A stretch of 38,724 bases of DNA from Sciscionella sediminilitoris. GTDB taxonomy: Bacteria > Actinomycetota > Actinomycetes > Mycobacteriales > Pseudonocardiaceae. This document shows positions 8,540-17,488 of the stretch, piece after piece. Location: NCBI RefSeq assembly GCF_000737195.2, contig NZ_JALM01000130.1, positions 1 through 38,724 on the forward strand, in the 5' to 3' direction. Positions within the stretch are counted from its first letter, which is position 1. Each line of letters begins with the position of its first letter. The notes below the pieces were generated by a model that was not told the origin of the DNA, did not search any database, and saw only the letters and a program-made list of their open reading frames with translations. The position numbers and the translations under genes are program-made.

Positions 8540-9285
8540 TATCCGTTCGCTCCGCGGACGGGCCGCACGGCTTCGGGAAGCACGCGGGGCGGCCAGGAAC
8601 CGAGACCCAGTACCCCGGCCGCGTAGGCGCGGGACACCAGCGCCGCCCGGTTGGGCGCCTTCAGCCGCCGCAGCATGGTCGTCACGTGGTACTCGACGCC
8701 CTGACGGCTCAGGTACAGCTGAGTGGCCAGCTGCACGGTGGACATTCCCTTCGCGATCCCCTCCAGGATCCGCGCGTCGAGTTCGGTGAGCACGCAGCCA
8801 CGGCCGGATTTGGCGTTCGCGAGTTCGGTGCTCGCCCCTTCGGCCTCACCGCCCCGCCCCGGGCGAACCAGCACCATCACCGCGGCGGCGCGCTGGGCGC
8901 CGTTGCGCACCGCGACCCCGGTCAGTTCCCCGGTGAAGACCGTGGAACACGGCCGTACCGCGACCATGCGATCGGTGAAACTGGTCCGGCGCCCGTCGGT
9001 GAGGCGTTCGAAGTGTTTGCGGAAGAGCGGATGACTGCCCGGGTGCAGGAATTCGAAGAAATTGCGCCCAAGCACGTTCTCCGGCTTGTGGTCGAGCACC
9101 CTGGCGAACTCGGGATTGGCGTCGTGCACGGCCAGATCGGGGCCGAGGCTGGCCATACCGAGTCCGGAATTCTCGAACAGCGACCGGAACAGTGCCTCAT
9201 CGTCGACCGGCGAACAACCGCCGAGCGCGGTTCTCTCAACGATCGAGGTCTCGCCGACGAACGTAGTTTGAGCGGAAATGGTCAC
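8539..9285 (-). CDS. PAS-LuxR transcriptional regulator (PimM family)
   Basis: A 248-residue regulator with an N-terminal PAS domain (about residues 28-130, containing the FENSGLGMA and NPEFARVLDH segments) and a C-terminal LuxR-type HTH (about 165-225, with KGMSTVQLATQLYLSRQGVE). This two-domain layout, and the HTH wording in particular, is that of PimM-type activators of polyene and other polyketide clusters. No receiver-domain phosphoacceptor is present. GTG 9285 is preferred because AGGAG lies 6 bases upstream in the transcript; the frame stays open a further 20 codons. Its 5' leader carries a strong hairpin (9308-9338). Likely a pathway-specific activator of the PKS and tailoring genes (inference). 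Confidence 0.93.
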   Translation of the reverse strand: MTISAQTTFVGETSIVERTALGGCSPVDDEALFRSLFENSGLGMASLGPDLAVHDANPEFARVLDHKPENVLGRNFFEFLHPGSHPLFRKHFERLTDGRRTSFTDRMVAVRPCSTVFTGELTGVAVRNGAQRAAAVMVLVRPGRGGEAEGASTELANAKSGRGCVLTELDARILEGIAKGMSTVQLATQLYLSRQGVEYHVTTMLRRLKAPNRAALVSRAYAAGVLGLGSWPPRVLPEAVRPVRGANG

Positions 9286-9307
9286 AGCACTCCTTACATT
9301 CGAATAC

Positions 9308-9338
9308 GGGAGGCACCCCGAGTATTGCGGTGCCTCCC
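9308..9338 (-). promoter_or_regulatory. Perfect 10-bp stem hairpin in the PAS-LuxR 5' leader
   Basis: GGGAGGCACC (9308-9317) and GGTGCCTCCC (9329-9338) are exact inverted repeats around an 11-base loop. The stem ends 22 bases before the GTG start, just before the Shine-Dalgarno. It may be a translational or transcription-attenuation element, a dyad operator, or a terminator of transcription arriving from the LAL operon; no T-run follows. Confidence 0.5.
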
Positions 9339-9584
9339 ACGGCATCGTGAGTGTTCTGCACCCCGCGGTCGGGGCGTGACCGGCCAGTCATCGGCGACTG
9401 TAACGAGTATTCGCAGGCACGGACAACGATCCCGGACCAACCCTGTGGTCACGGGAAATCCGGTCGGACCCCCGCCCCATCGGTTTATCGCGGTCCCCGC
9501 ACCAATAGCCGGATCGGACGCCCGATTTTGACCGTTTTCCCTGATATCATCCGAAGAACACACCGCGAATCGCACCGCGAGAGG

Positions 9585-9623
9585 GCCGTACCGCCCCGAA
9601 GGCGGGCGCCGTACCGCCCCGAA
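9585..9623. repeat. 16-bp perfect direct repeat
   Basis: GCCGTACCGCCCCGAA occurs at 9585-9600 and 9608-9623, 23 bp apart start to start, or about two helical turns. Its position upstream of the PAS-LuxR gene fits a tandem protein-binding site. Confidence 0.55.
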
Positions 9624-9755
9624 CCACAACCGAAGTATCAGCCGCGGAACGCCTCGCGGGCACGGAAATCAATGCCGCGTGCAGGAAGTTGCAACCGCCA
9701 AGGCAGTGAATTTCCGGTGTGCCGAGCGACCGAAAACGGGCGATACGAAGGAGTT

Positions 9756-12482
9756 TCAGCCGCGCCGCGACGAGTTCGCGAGTGTCTCGGCGAGTTCCGA
9801 ACGGCCCCGCACGCCGAGTTTACGATAGCACTGGGTGAGGTGTTTCTCTACAGCGCGTACACCGACCGCGAGTTCCTTGGCGATTTCCGGGTTCGAAAGA
9901 CCGGCGGCGACCCGTTCGGCCACCACGCGTTCGGTACGGGTCAGCGTGGAACCGGCCTGGGCACCCCGCCCCCTAGCGGGAACGGCACCGGCCATGGAAT
10001 CGAAGCAGCGCAAGGCTTCCAGGCGGTGCATCCGGTGCCCGTCGAGCGCGCTCTTGGCGACCGTGATCGTGGCCCGGTCCGCGCAGCCGCGGGCGAGCAG
10101 CAGGCCGCGCTCGAGGTGTTCGGTGGCCGCCGGGTCCGCGGTGTCGCGCAGATCGATACCGAGCGCCACCGAAGCCCGCGCGGCCTCACGCGCATTGCAG
10201 CTGCCCTCGAGCAGGCTGACCGCATCGCGGAGCAGCACGCGCCCCGTGCTGCCGCCGAGCAGCATCCCGCGAATGCGCAACACCCTGCCGAGCAGCCCGG
10301 GGGCGCCCCATTCCTGGGCGCGCAGGTGCTCGTCCGCGAGCACCTCCGAGGCGGCATCCACATCCCCGACCCCGAGCAGCGCCTCGGCCAGCCCCATCCG
10401 CCACGGCAGCACGGTCGGGTTGACCCAGCCGGACTGCTCGACGAGATCGCCCGCGATGCGGAACTGGTCCACGGCGCGCCGGTGCTCGCCCTGGCGGGTG
10501 GCGGTCATCCCGGCGGCGAAGGCGGCCCCGGCGACGTGGTAGGAGGTGGAGTCGCCGCGCCGGATGGTGGTGAGCACGGCTGAGGTGAGTTCCTCGTCGC
10601 CGAGCATGGTCACCGCGGGAATCAGGAAGGGGCTCAGGACCGCTCCCGCCCCGCTTTCCTCGATCTCGGCCAGCACGGTGCGCAGGTACCGCCGCGCCTG
10701 TTCCTGGTCGCCCCGGGCGACGGCGACGATGGCCCGTTCGCCCGCGAGCAGACACCGCGCGACCACCCGCCCGCGCGCCCGCGTGTCCTCTTCCACGGCG
10801 GCCAGCCAGAAATCGAGCTCCTCGAGTCGTTCGGCGGCGGCGAGGGTGGCCACGAGCAAGGGCAGCGCGGTGTGCGTGTGTTCCGCGGACGGCCGTTCGC
10901 GTTCGAGTACCGCCAGCGCTTGGCCTGCCGCTTCCTCGGCACCGAACCGAAGGGTGAGCATCCCGGCCAGCGTCATGACGGCGAGCTGTTCCCGGCCGCC
11001 AGCCGATTCGAGCAACGGCGCGGGATCCTCGGCGAACCGGCTGGTCACCTCGGCCAGCCGGGCGGGACTGTCCAGCTCCCCGTACCACTGCCGGGCCCGC
11101 ACGCGAGCGAGCAGTTCGCTGTCCTCGCCACCCGCGCACAGTTCCCGTTCGGTCCGGTCGAGCACGGGGCCGAACGAGACCGGCGCACCGTCCAGCGCAC
11201 CGGGGCTCAACCGGGCGAGCAGCACCGCGTGTTCCCGGCCGCCAGCCGCGAGATCGAGTGTCTGCGCGGCGTGCATCAACGAGGTGGGCACATCGAACTC
11301 GCGTTCGAACTCGACCAGATCCGCGAGCAGGGCACGGCGTTCGGGGTTGTCGAACGCGACCGCCATCAGCGCGGCGCGCAGACAGCGCGCACCGGCCTGG
11401 AGCCCGTCCTCCTCGGCGGTTTCCCGTGCCGCACGGCGGAAAACCTCGCCCGCCCAGGAGGCGGACTGGTCCCCGGCGGCGATCAGCGCCCTGGCGATCC
11501 ACCGATCGCGCACCCCGGCGCGGTAGGCGAACGCCGCGGCCAGCCCATGCCAGCGCGCGAGTGCCGCGGGCCCGCGCAGCCCCTCGAGCGCGTCCGCGAT
11601 GGCCGCATGCACCGGGCGCGGGCGTTCGATGCCGTCCACCAGTCCACACCTGGCGAGTGCGGTGAGCGCGACGGAAGCGGCCGCCGGGCCCGAGCCGGTC
11701 AGCTCCGCGACCGCGGCGGTGTCGGCCACCCCGTCGAGAACGACGACGGCGGTCAGCACGTCGAGCAGGGAAGCGGGCAGACCGGCGAGCGGAGCCCGGT
11801 AACGTTCGGCCAGCCACAGTCGGCCGGTGTCGGTGACCTCCTCCGCGGCGCGGGTGTGCGCATCGGCGGCGAGCAACAACGGCCGCCCGGTCACGGCGCG
11901 GGAACCCGGATCGCCGAGCTCGGCAACCGCGGCGGCGGACAGATCGGCCAGCGTGCACACGGCGGGCACCCTGGCGTACAGTTCGCGCCAGCTCTGACCG
12001 GCGAGCACCGGATCGAGATCCGTGCTGGAGAACACCACGAGGACCGGTGTGCCGTCCGCACCCTGGATCCGGTCCACGAACCCGGAAAGCGCGGCGAGCG
12101 AGGACTCGTCCGCCCACTGCACATCGTCGAGCAGGAGCACGAGCGCGCCCCGGGGCCGCGGCGCGCTCTCCCCCTCGAGCAGCGCGGCCGCCAAGTTACC
12201 CGGCTCGGTGCGATCCCATTGCCCGGCAAGGTAACGCTGGTTCGCCAGATCGTCGAGCAACGCGGCGAGCAGAGCACCGTCCTCGGTCCGTTCCTCGAAG
12301 CTCGCGCCCGCCCGGACCACCAGGTCCTCGGCCTCGTCGCAGCGGAGGGCGAACGCTTCGAGCAGTGCCGTACGGCCACCGCCACAGGGCGCGAGTATCC
12401 CGAGGACCGCACCGCGCCCGTCCCGCGCCGCGGCGAGCGCGCGATCGAAGGCGGCCAGTTCCGTTTCCCGTTCCAGCAGCAT
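9756..12482 (-). CDS. LAL-family LuxR regulator with Arg in place of the P-loop lysine (third gene of LAL operon)
   Basis: A 908-residue large ATP-binding LuxR-like regulator. The N-terminal AAA/STAND ATPase starts LLERETELAAFDRAL; the Walker A is APCGGGRT, with Arg37 where Lys is expected, and the Walker B LVLLLDDVQWAD is intact. A long TPR-like helical region follows, and a LuxR HTH closes the protein (about 840-900: LTRTERVVAERVAAGLSN, then NPEIAKELAVGVRAVEKHL). The length suits the family (about 900). ATG 12482 lies three bases after the stop of the preceding LAL gene, so translation is probably coupled. With HTH kept and P-loop Lys changed, ATP binding may be weakened or absent. Likely a cluster activator (inference). 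Confidence 0.92.
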   Translation of the reverse strand: MLLERETELAAFDRALAAARDGRGAVLGILAPCGGGRTALLEAFALRCDEAEDLVVRAGASFEERTEDGALLAALLDDLANQRYLAGQWDRTEPGNLAAALLEGESAPRPRGALVLLLDDVQWADESSLAALSGFVDRIQGADGTPVLVVFSSTDLDPVLAGQSWRELYARVPAVCTLADLSAAAVAELGDPGSRAVTGRPLLLAADAHTRAAEEVTDTGRLWLAERYRAPLAGLPASLLDVLTAVVVLDGVADTAAVAELTGSGPAAASVALTALARCGLVDGIERPRPVHAAIADALEGLRGPAALARWHGLAAAFAYRAGVRDRWIARALIAAGDQSASWAGEVFRRAARETAEEDGLQAGARCLRAALMAVAFDNPERRALLADLVEFEREFDVPTSLMHAAQTLDLAAGGREHAVLLARLSPGALDGAPVSFGPVLDRTERELCAGGEDSELLARVRARQWYGELDSPARLAEVTSRFAEDPAPLLESAGGREQLAVMTLAGMLTLRFGAEEAAGQALAVLERERPSAEHTHTALPLLVATLAAAERLEELDFWLAAVEEDTRARGRVVARCLLAGERAIVAVARGDQEQARRYLRTVLAEIEESGAGAVLSPFLIPAVTMLGDEELTSAVLTTIRRGDSTSYHVAGAAFAAGMTATRQGEHRRAVDQFRIAGDLVEQSGWVNPTVLPWRMGLAEALLGVGDVDAASEVLADEHLRAQEWGAPGLLGRVLRIRGMLLGGSTGRVLLRDAVSLLEGSCNAREAARASVALGIDLRDTADPAATEHLERGLLLARGCADRATITVAKSALDGHRMHRLEALRCFDSMAGAVPARGRGAQAGSTLTRTERVVAERVAAGLSNPEIAKELAVGVRAVEKHLTQCYRKLGVRGRSELAETLANSSRRG

Positions 12483-12485
12483 GGA

Positions 12486-14867
12486 TCACGCCCCGACGCC
12501 GGAAAGCCGTTCGGCGGCGACCGCACTGTGCTCGTACGGTCCCGTGGCCTCGCGCAGGGTGGCCAGGAGATCGGAGCGGGCGAGATAGGCCGCGGTTGTC
12601 ATGGCCAGCGGCAGCCGGGAGCGCAGCGGGGAACCGCGCAGCAGCGCGATCCCCTCCTCCAGTTCCGCCTCCCCGCCCGGACCGAGCACCAGCGCCCGCA
12701 CCACGAGAGCCCAGCCGAGGGCACCGGGTGCGGACCAGTCCCGCGCGAGCTCCGCCTCCCGGCCGGCCAGTTCCCGCGCGGCATCCAGTTCACCGGCCGT
12801 TGCCAGACCGAGCGCGGCATAGGACCGCCACGGCACCAGGGAGGGATTGAGGCAACCGCGGGCGGCGAATCCGTGGCCACTGCGCCGAAACGCCGCCGCG
12901 GCGTCCAGCCAGGTCCCACTGGCGAGGGCATGACAGCCCCGGGTGAACTCGAGCCGGTCCCCGGACGAACCGAGGCCGTTGCGGGGCGCGCCGTCGAGCC
13001 AGCGACCGGCGCCCGCGATGTCCCCACCGGCCAGGGCCACGTGCGCGGGGAGCGCGAACCGCAGCCCGGCGGCGTGCCGCGGCAGGAACCGGCCGGGCAG
13101 CGCACGCCGTGCCTCGGCGAGGGCACGGTGTGCCGAGAACAGCCTGCCGCGGCGCACTTCGAGGCTGGTGGCGGTGAACAGGGCCGTGGCGCGCACCGCC
13201 GGTGCCCCGGTGCCGTCCATGTTCGCGGTCAGCGCGGTGAGCGCGGCACCCGCCTCGTCCAGCTCCTCGGCGATGACGAGCGCCTGACAGGCCGCGATCC
13301 GGGGCAGTACCGCACCGCCGGGTTCCAGCCCCCGCCTGGCGAGCGTGCGGGCCCTGGCCAGCGCGCCACGCCCGCCGCGGCCCGCGACCAACTTGGCGAG
13401 CACCCCCGCCCTGCTGGGATCCGCCGGTGCTTCGGGAAGCCGCTCCACGGCGGGTTCCTCGAGCGCGGGCGATTCGTGTTCCAGATTCCGCACCAGCCAG
13501 TACAGGGCCTGCATGCACCCGCGTTCCTCGGCGCCGATCCGCGAGCGGACCGCCGCATGGCCAACGGTCACCCGGGAGATCCGGGTGGCGCAGCGGAGCA
13601 CGAGCTGTTCGGCCGCCCGCACCCGAATAGCGGCATCCGCACCGCAGGAGACCAGCCCGGCCAGTTCGCGGGCCGCGCGCGCCGGTCGCCCGGCAACGGG
13701 GTGGATCGCCTCGCGCAGCCGGAGATCATCGCGATCGCGCGCGGTCAGGCCGGGAATCCCGGCGGCCCGCGGCCCGTGCTGCCCGCCGTCGAGCGCCGCC
13801 CGGTGCAGCACGGGCCCGGTCCACGCGGCTCGGGTGCCCGGTTCGAGCGCGAGGATGTCGGCAACGGACCGGTCGGGGGCACCGCGCCGATAGGCGAGCT
13901 CGGCGGCCCGCTGCACGAGTTCGGCGAGCGGGGGCAGCTCCGGAAGGCGCGCGGGCAGCTCGTAGAGCACCCGATGGGCGAGCGCCGGTTCGCGCAGTCG
14001 CGGCTGTCCCGGTACGCACAGCCGGATCGAGCTCAGCACCTCGAGCGCGGCGCAGGCGGCGAGGTCGCCGAGACCGACGAGCGCGCCCGCGGCGTCCAGG
14101 GGCAGCGCGCCCGCGGTGACCGCGAGACCGACCGCGAGTCTCGCGGATTCCCGCGGCAGCGCGGAAATCACCGTGGCCTCGAAGCGTTCACGGGCACGGC
14201 GGATGCACGATTCGAGGTGCTCCGCGCTCGGCTCGCCCCGGTCCCCGAGCTCGCGGGCGACCGCCGCGATGATCGCGGGAACCCCGTGCGCCAGCGCGTG
14301 CAGCTGCTCGGCACGGGCCCGTGAACCACCGAGCATCGCGTGCACGGCATCCACCGAGAGCGGACCGGGCCGCAGTCGCCGCGCGAACGGTTCCGGAACC
14401 CGCGGTCCCGGCCAGCGGCGCAGCACGGCGAGCAGCGGCAGGCGCAGGTTCCGCCGCACGGCGAGCTCCACCGCCTGCCGTTCCCGCTCGGGCACCCGCT
14501 GCAGATCGGGCACCGTGAGCACGGTCGGGGCGTGGCGGGCCCGCTCGGCAAGGCCACGGGGCAGCGCGGGCAGTCCGCCCTCGGCGATCCGCTCGACCGC
14601 GGGCAGCAGGCTCGGGCCGTCCGCCGTGTCCACTGGGCGCAGTTCGAGGACCGCCCAGCCCGAGGCGCGGGCGATCCGGGGAGCCGAACCGAGCAGCGTT
14701 CCGGCACCGAACCCCGGAGGGCCCTCGACGAGCAGGACTCGTGGTTCACCGGGTGCCCGGCCCGCCGCGTTCTCCGGTGGACGGAGGAACCGCCGCAGCC
14801 GCTCGTCCTGCGCGGCGCGCTCCACCCACATCGCGGGATCGGCCGCCGCGCCTCCCCCGCCCGTCAC
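12486..14867 (-). CDS. Degenerate LAL-like protein lacking P-loop lysine and LuxR HTH (second gene of LAL operon)
   Basis: A 793-residue protein with the LAL layout (NTPase-like N-terminus, winged-helix-like middle, long helical TPR-like repeats) but missing two defining parts. The P-loop reads GPPGFGAGT, with Ala55 for Lys and Gly for the next Ser/Thr. The Walker B counterpart is TVLTVPDLQRVPE, with Pro for the first acidic residue. The protein ends ...YEHSAVAAERLSGVGA with no LuxR HTH. The frame is uninterrupted, so this is not an obvious pseudogene. GTG 14867 overlaps the upstream stop as GTGA and has GGAGG 8 bases before it; an in-frame GTG at 14897 is possible. Placed between two HTH-bearing paralogs, it may act as a partner or antagonist through its TPR-like region (inference). 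Confidence 0.85.
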   Translation of the reverse strand: MTGGGGAAADPAMWVERAAQDERLRRFLRPPENAAGRAPGEPRVLLVEGPPGFGAGTLLGSAPRIARASGWAVLELRPVDTADGPSLLPAVERIAEGGLPALPRGLAERARHAPTVLTVPDLQRVPERERQAVELAVRRNLRLPLLAVLRRWPGPRVPEPFARRLRPGPLSVDAVHAMLGGSRARAEQLHALAHGVPAIIAAVARELGDRGEPSAEHLESCIRRARERFEATVISALPRESARLAVGLAVTAGALPLDAAGALVGLGDLAACAALEVLSSIRLCVPGQPRLREPALAHRVLYELPARLPELPPLAELVQRAAELAYRRGAPDRSVADILALEPGTRAAWTGPVLHRAALDGGQHGPRAAGIPGLTARDRDDLRLREAIHPVAGRPARAARELAGLVSCGADAAIRVRAAEQLVLRCATRISRVTVGHAAVRSRIGAEERGCMQALYWLVRNLEHESPALEEPAVERLPEAPADPSRAGVLAKLVAGRGGRGALARARTLARRGLEPGGAVLPRIAACQALVIAEELDEAGAALTALTANMDGTGAPAVRATALFTATSLEVRRGRLFSAHRALAEARRALPGRFLPRHAAGLRFALPAHVALAGGDIAGAGRWLDGAPRNGLGSSGDRLEFTRGCHALASGTWLDAAAAFRRSGHGFAARGCLNPSLVPWRSYAALGLATAGELDAARELAGREAELARDWSAPGALGWALVVRALVLGPGGEAELEEGIALLRGSPLRSRLPLAMTTAAYLARSDLLATLREATGPYEHSAVAAERLSGVGA

Positions 14868-17488
14868 GGCTCGGCCTCCACCCGGGTTTCCAGGCACACC
14901 GCGGGAAAGGCGGTCAGCAGCTCGGCGCGGCGCCGGGCACCGAGCTTGCGGTACACGTGGGTGAGATGCAGCTCGACCGTGCGCACCGTGACGGTCAGCC
15001 GCTTGGCGATCTCCCGGTTGGTCAGCCCGCGACAGGCGAGCTCGGCGACCTGGTGTTCGGAGGAGGTGAGCACGTTCGGGCAGTCGAAGCTCGGGGCGGG
15101 CATCCGGCCGCCCGCGGCACGCAAGGCTTCGTGTGCCCGCCCGGCGAGCGCACCGGCCCCGGCCCGGGTCGCGTTCCGCACCGCCTCCCGCAGCACCAGC
15201 CGCGCCTCCCGCCCGGATCCGGTGCGCGCCAGCAGATTCCCGTACCGGATCCGGGCCTCGATGGCCTCGAGAGGCAGGCCGAGACCCGCGAGCCGTTCTG
15301 CGGTGGACGCGACGAGCTCACGCCCGCCGCCGCCGAGCAGCACGCCGTCCGCCAGTTCGAGCAGGGCGTTCGCGTGCGCGGTCGGCCATTCGCGCACCCG
15401 CTCCCGCACCCCGGCCAGGACCTCCTTCGCCTGCTCGGTGTGCCCATCCTCGTGCAGTGCCAGCACGAGCTCGAGCCAGCCCGAAACAGCCATCGGGTTG
15501 CGTACTCCGACCGCGCCCGCGATCCGTTCCATGCGCCGCAGAATCGGCACCGCATCCGCGGGACCACCGCGGGCGCGCGCGATCCGGGCGTGCACCTCGA
15601 GCCGGGCGAGGTCGAGCCACCAGGATTCCCCGGCACCGGTCGCTTCCGCGGGATCGAGCTCCCCGAGCAGCCCGGCTGCCTCCTCGACGGCCCCGGCGAC
15701 GCAGAGCGCGCGGGCCAGTACGGCGCCCGCGAACTCGGCGATCCGCCACCCCGCCTCGCGGGCGAGCGTGTGCATCCTGCGCAGCATCCGCAGCGCCCCG
15801 GGCACGTCACCGGAGTCGAGCAACCACTGGGCGCGATAACAGCCGAGCACCGCCTCGTCGGGACCGCACGGATCGACGGCGTGCGCGGCGACCGCGTCCA
15901 CCGCCTCCCGGTGGGCGCCGCACAGCCACAGCGCCTGCGCGGCGTACAACGTGGTCGCCGCCAGTCCGGGACCACCCGCGAGGGCGCGCCGGGCCATGAT
16001 CGCCACCTGTTCGGGAGTGCAGTCCCCGGCAAGCGAGGCCAGCAGCACGCGCATCGCGAGGGCACGGCGGCCCGCGACGGTCACCCCGATCAGCTCGACC
16101 TTCTCGTGCTCCTCCACCAAGGCCTGGTCCACCCCGCCCACACAGCGCAGGAACCGGCGCGCCGATTCGAGAACCGCGTGCGATTCACCCGCATCCTGCC
16201 CGGCATCGCGCGATTCCTCGTCGAGCAGCGCCAGACCGGAACACGCCCGGCCGACATACGCGAAGGACAGGGCGATCTCCACGGCGACCGCCGAGCGGTA
16301 GGTACCGGAGAAGGCGGACAGCGCACCGCCCAGATGCGCCGCGGTGCCCGCCGGATCCACGTGCGCCCACGCCTGAACGAGCCGCACATCGTTCGGGGCC
16401 GGGACGGGATTGGCCGGGTCGAGCTCGCTCGCGGCGCGCAGCCACCGCAGATGATCCAGCCATGGCAGGAAATCCGCGTTGCGGATGCCCTCCTCCACCG
16501 ACCAGCGCACCGCCTGCACCATCCACAGTTCCCTGCTCGGGGTGGCGCGCACGAGCTGCGCGGCGATCTCGGCAGCCGGGCGCCCCGCGTCGGAGAGTCG
16601 TTCCGCGGCCCGGTACCGCCAGCGGTCCATGGCCGCGGCATCGATCCCGGCCAGTACCTGCGCGCGAACCTCGGCGTCGAAGGGGTGCACCCGGCCGTCC
16701 TCGTCCAGCCGCACCCGTTCCCGTTCGCCGAGCCTGCGCAGCGCCTCGGCCAGCGGGGCGGTACCGATTCCGGCCACCGCGGCCACCATCGACGGGCTGT
16801 CCCCGTCCAGCACGGCGACCGCGCGGAGCACGTCCGGGACGGGGGCACGCTCCGCCGTCGTGGTCGCGTTCGGTTCGTCCGCGGTGCGCCGCCATACCGC
16901 AGCGGCCCGGTGATCCCGTTGGCCCGCAAGCGTTTCCGTTCCCGCCAACCGGATACTGCTCGCCCCGATGCCACCTTCGAGCTCGGCGAACGGTCCCGGA
17001 GCGGCCACCGCGCCGAGGCTGTCGCGCACCAGTACCACGAACAACGGCAGCGTACGCACCCTGCGGAACAGCCGGTGCAGCCAGGCGAGCGAGACGGCAT
17101 CGGCCCGCTCTCCGTCCTCCACCACCAGCGCGACGGTCCCGGAACGCAGCTCGGCGAGCACCGGTTCGGTCCAGGCGGCGAACAGTTCGTTCCGGGCAGC
17201 CGCGCCGATCGGCTCCTCGGTTCCGGCGGGCCCCAGCAGCGCGGTGGCCATGGCTCCATCGGTCACCGGATCGGTACAGCGCACCCGCCGCACCTTCGCG
17301 TGCGGGAGCCGGGCGAGCGCCTCGGTGACCACTGTGGACTTTCCGGAACCGGCCGGGCCGGACAGCACGACCAGCGCGGCGGGCCGGCCCGGCCGGGGGC
17401 AACGCGCGACGAGCGCATCGACCTTGTCTTGGGCAACGGACCGTGGTGCCTCACCGGCCCGGTTTCCCCCCGGCCGATCGCTGGCCAT
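14864..17488 (-). CDS. LAL-family LuxR transcriptional regulator, canonical (first gene of LAL operon)
   Basis: An 874-residue large ATP-binding LuxR regulator. Walker A GPAGSGKST is intact (Lys50), followed by a weaker Walker B (TVALVVEDGERADA), a TPR-like helical region of about 500 residues, and a C-terminal LuxR HTH (about 805-862: LTSSEHQVAELACRGLTN, then TNREIAKRLTVTVRTVELHL). ATG 17488 is supported by GGAGGAG directly upstream. It leads the three-LAL operon and is divergent from the MDR/KAS III/SDR operon across a 456-bp AT-richer gap. Such regulators (e.g. PikD-type) commonly activate macrolide and polyene clusters. Confidence 0.93.
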   Translation of the reverse strand: MASDRPGGNRAGEAPRSVAQDKVDALVARCPRPGRPAALVVLSGPAGSGKSTVVTEALARLPHAKVRRVRCTDPVTDGAMATALLGPAGTEEPIGAAARNELFAAWTEPVLAELRSGTVALVVEDGERADAVSLAWLHRLFRRVRTLPLFVVLVRDSLGAVAAPGPFAELEGGIGASSIRLAGTETLAGQRDHRAAAVWRRTADEPNATTTAERAPVPDVLRAVAVLDGDSPSMVAAVAGIGTAPLAEALRRLGERERVRLDEDGRVHPFDAEVRAQVLAGIDAAAMDRWRYRAAERLSDAGRPAAEIAAQLVRATPSRELWMVQAVRWSVEEGIRNADFLPWLDHLRWLRAASELDPANPVPAPNDVRLVQAWAHVDPAGTAAHLGGALSAFSGTYRSAVAVEIALSFAYVGRACSGLALLDEESRDAGQDAGESHAVLESARRFLRCVGGVDQALVEEHEKVELIGVTVAGRRALAMRVLLASLAGDCTPEQVAIMARRALAGGPGLAATTLYAAQALWLCGAHREAVDAVAAHAVDPCGPDEAVLGCYRAQWLLDSGDVPGALRMLRRMHTLAREAGWRIAEFAGAVLARALCVAGAVEEAAGLLGELDPAEATGAGESWWLDLARLEVHARIARARGGPADAVPILRRMERIAGAVGVRNPMAVSGWLELVLALHEDGHTEQAKEVLAGVRERVREWPTAHANALLELADGVLLGGGGRELVASTAERLAGLGLPLEAIEARIRYGNLLARTGSGREARLVLREAVRNATRAGAGALAGRAHEALRAAGGRMPAPSFDCPNVLTSSEHQVAELACRGLTNREIAKRLTVTVRTVELHLTHVYRKLGARRRAELLTAFPAVCLETRVEAEP

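Larger units (their letters stand above)
9286..9755. other. 470-bp intergenic region between the LAL operon end and the PAS-LuxR gene
   Basis: No convincing gene. It holds the PAS-LuxR leader hairpin (9308-9338), a perfect TGATATCA palindrome (9542-9549) and a 16-bp direct repeat (9585-9600 and 9608-9623). It should contain the PAS-LuxR promoter and the end of the LAL transcript. No clear -10/-35 pair was found by eye. Confidence 0.6.

Noticed and set aside
12486-14867. Simple pseudogene of a LAL regulator
   Set aside because: The frame is uninterrupted for 793 codons, with coupled start and stop and normal codon use; loss is confined to the P-loop, Walker B and HTH.
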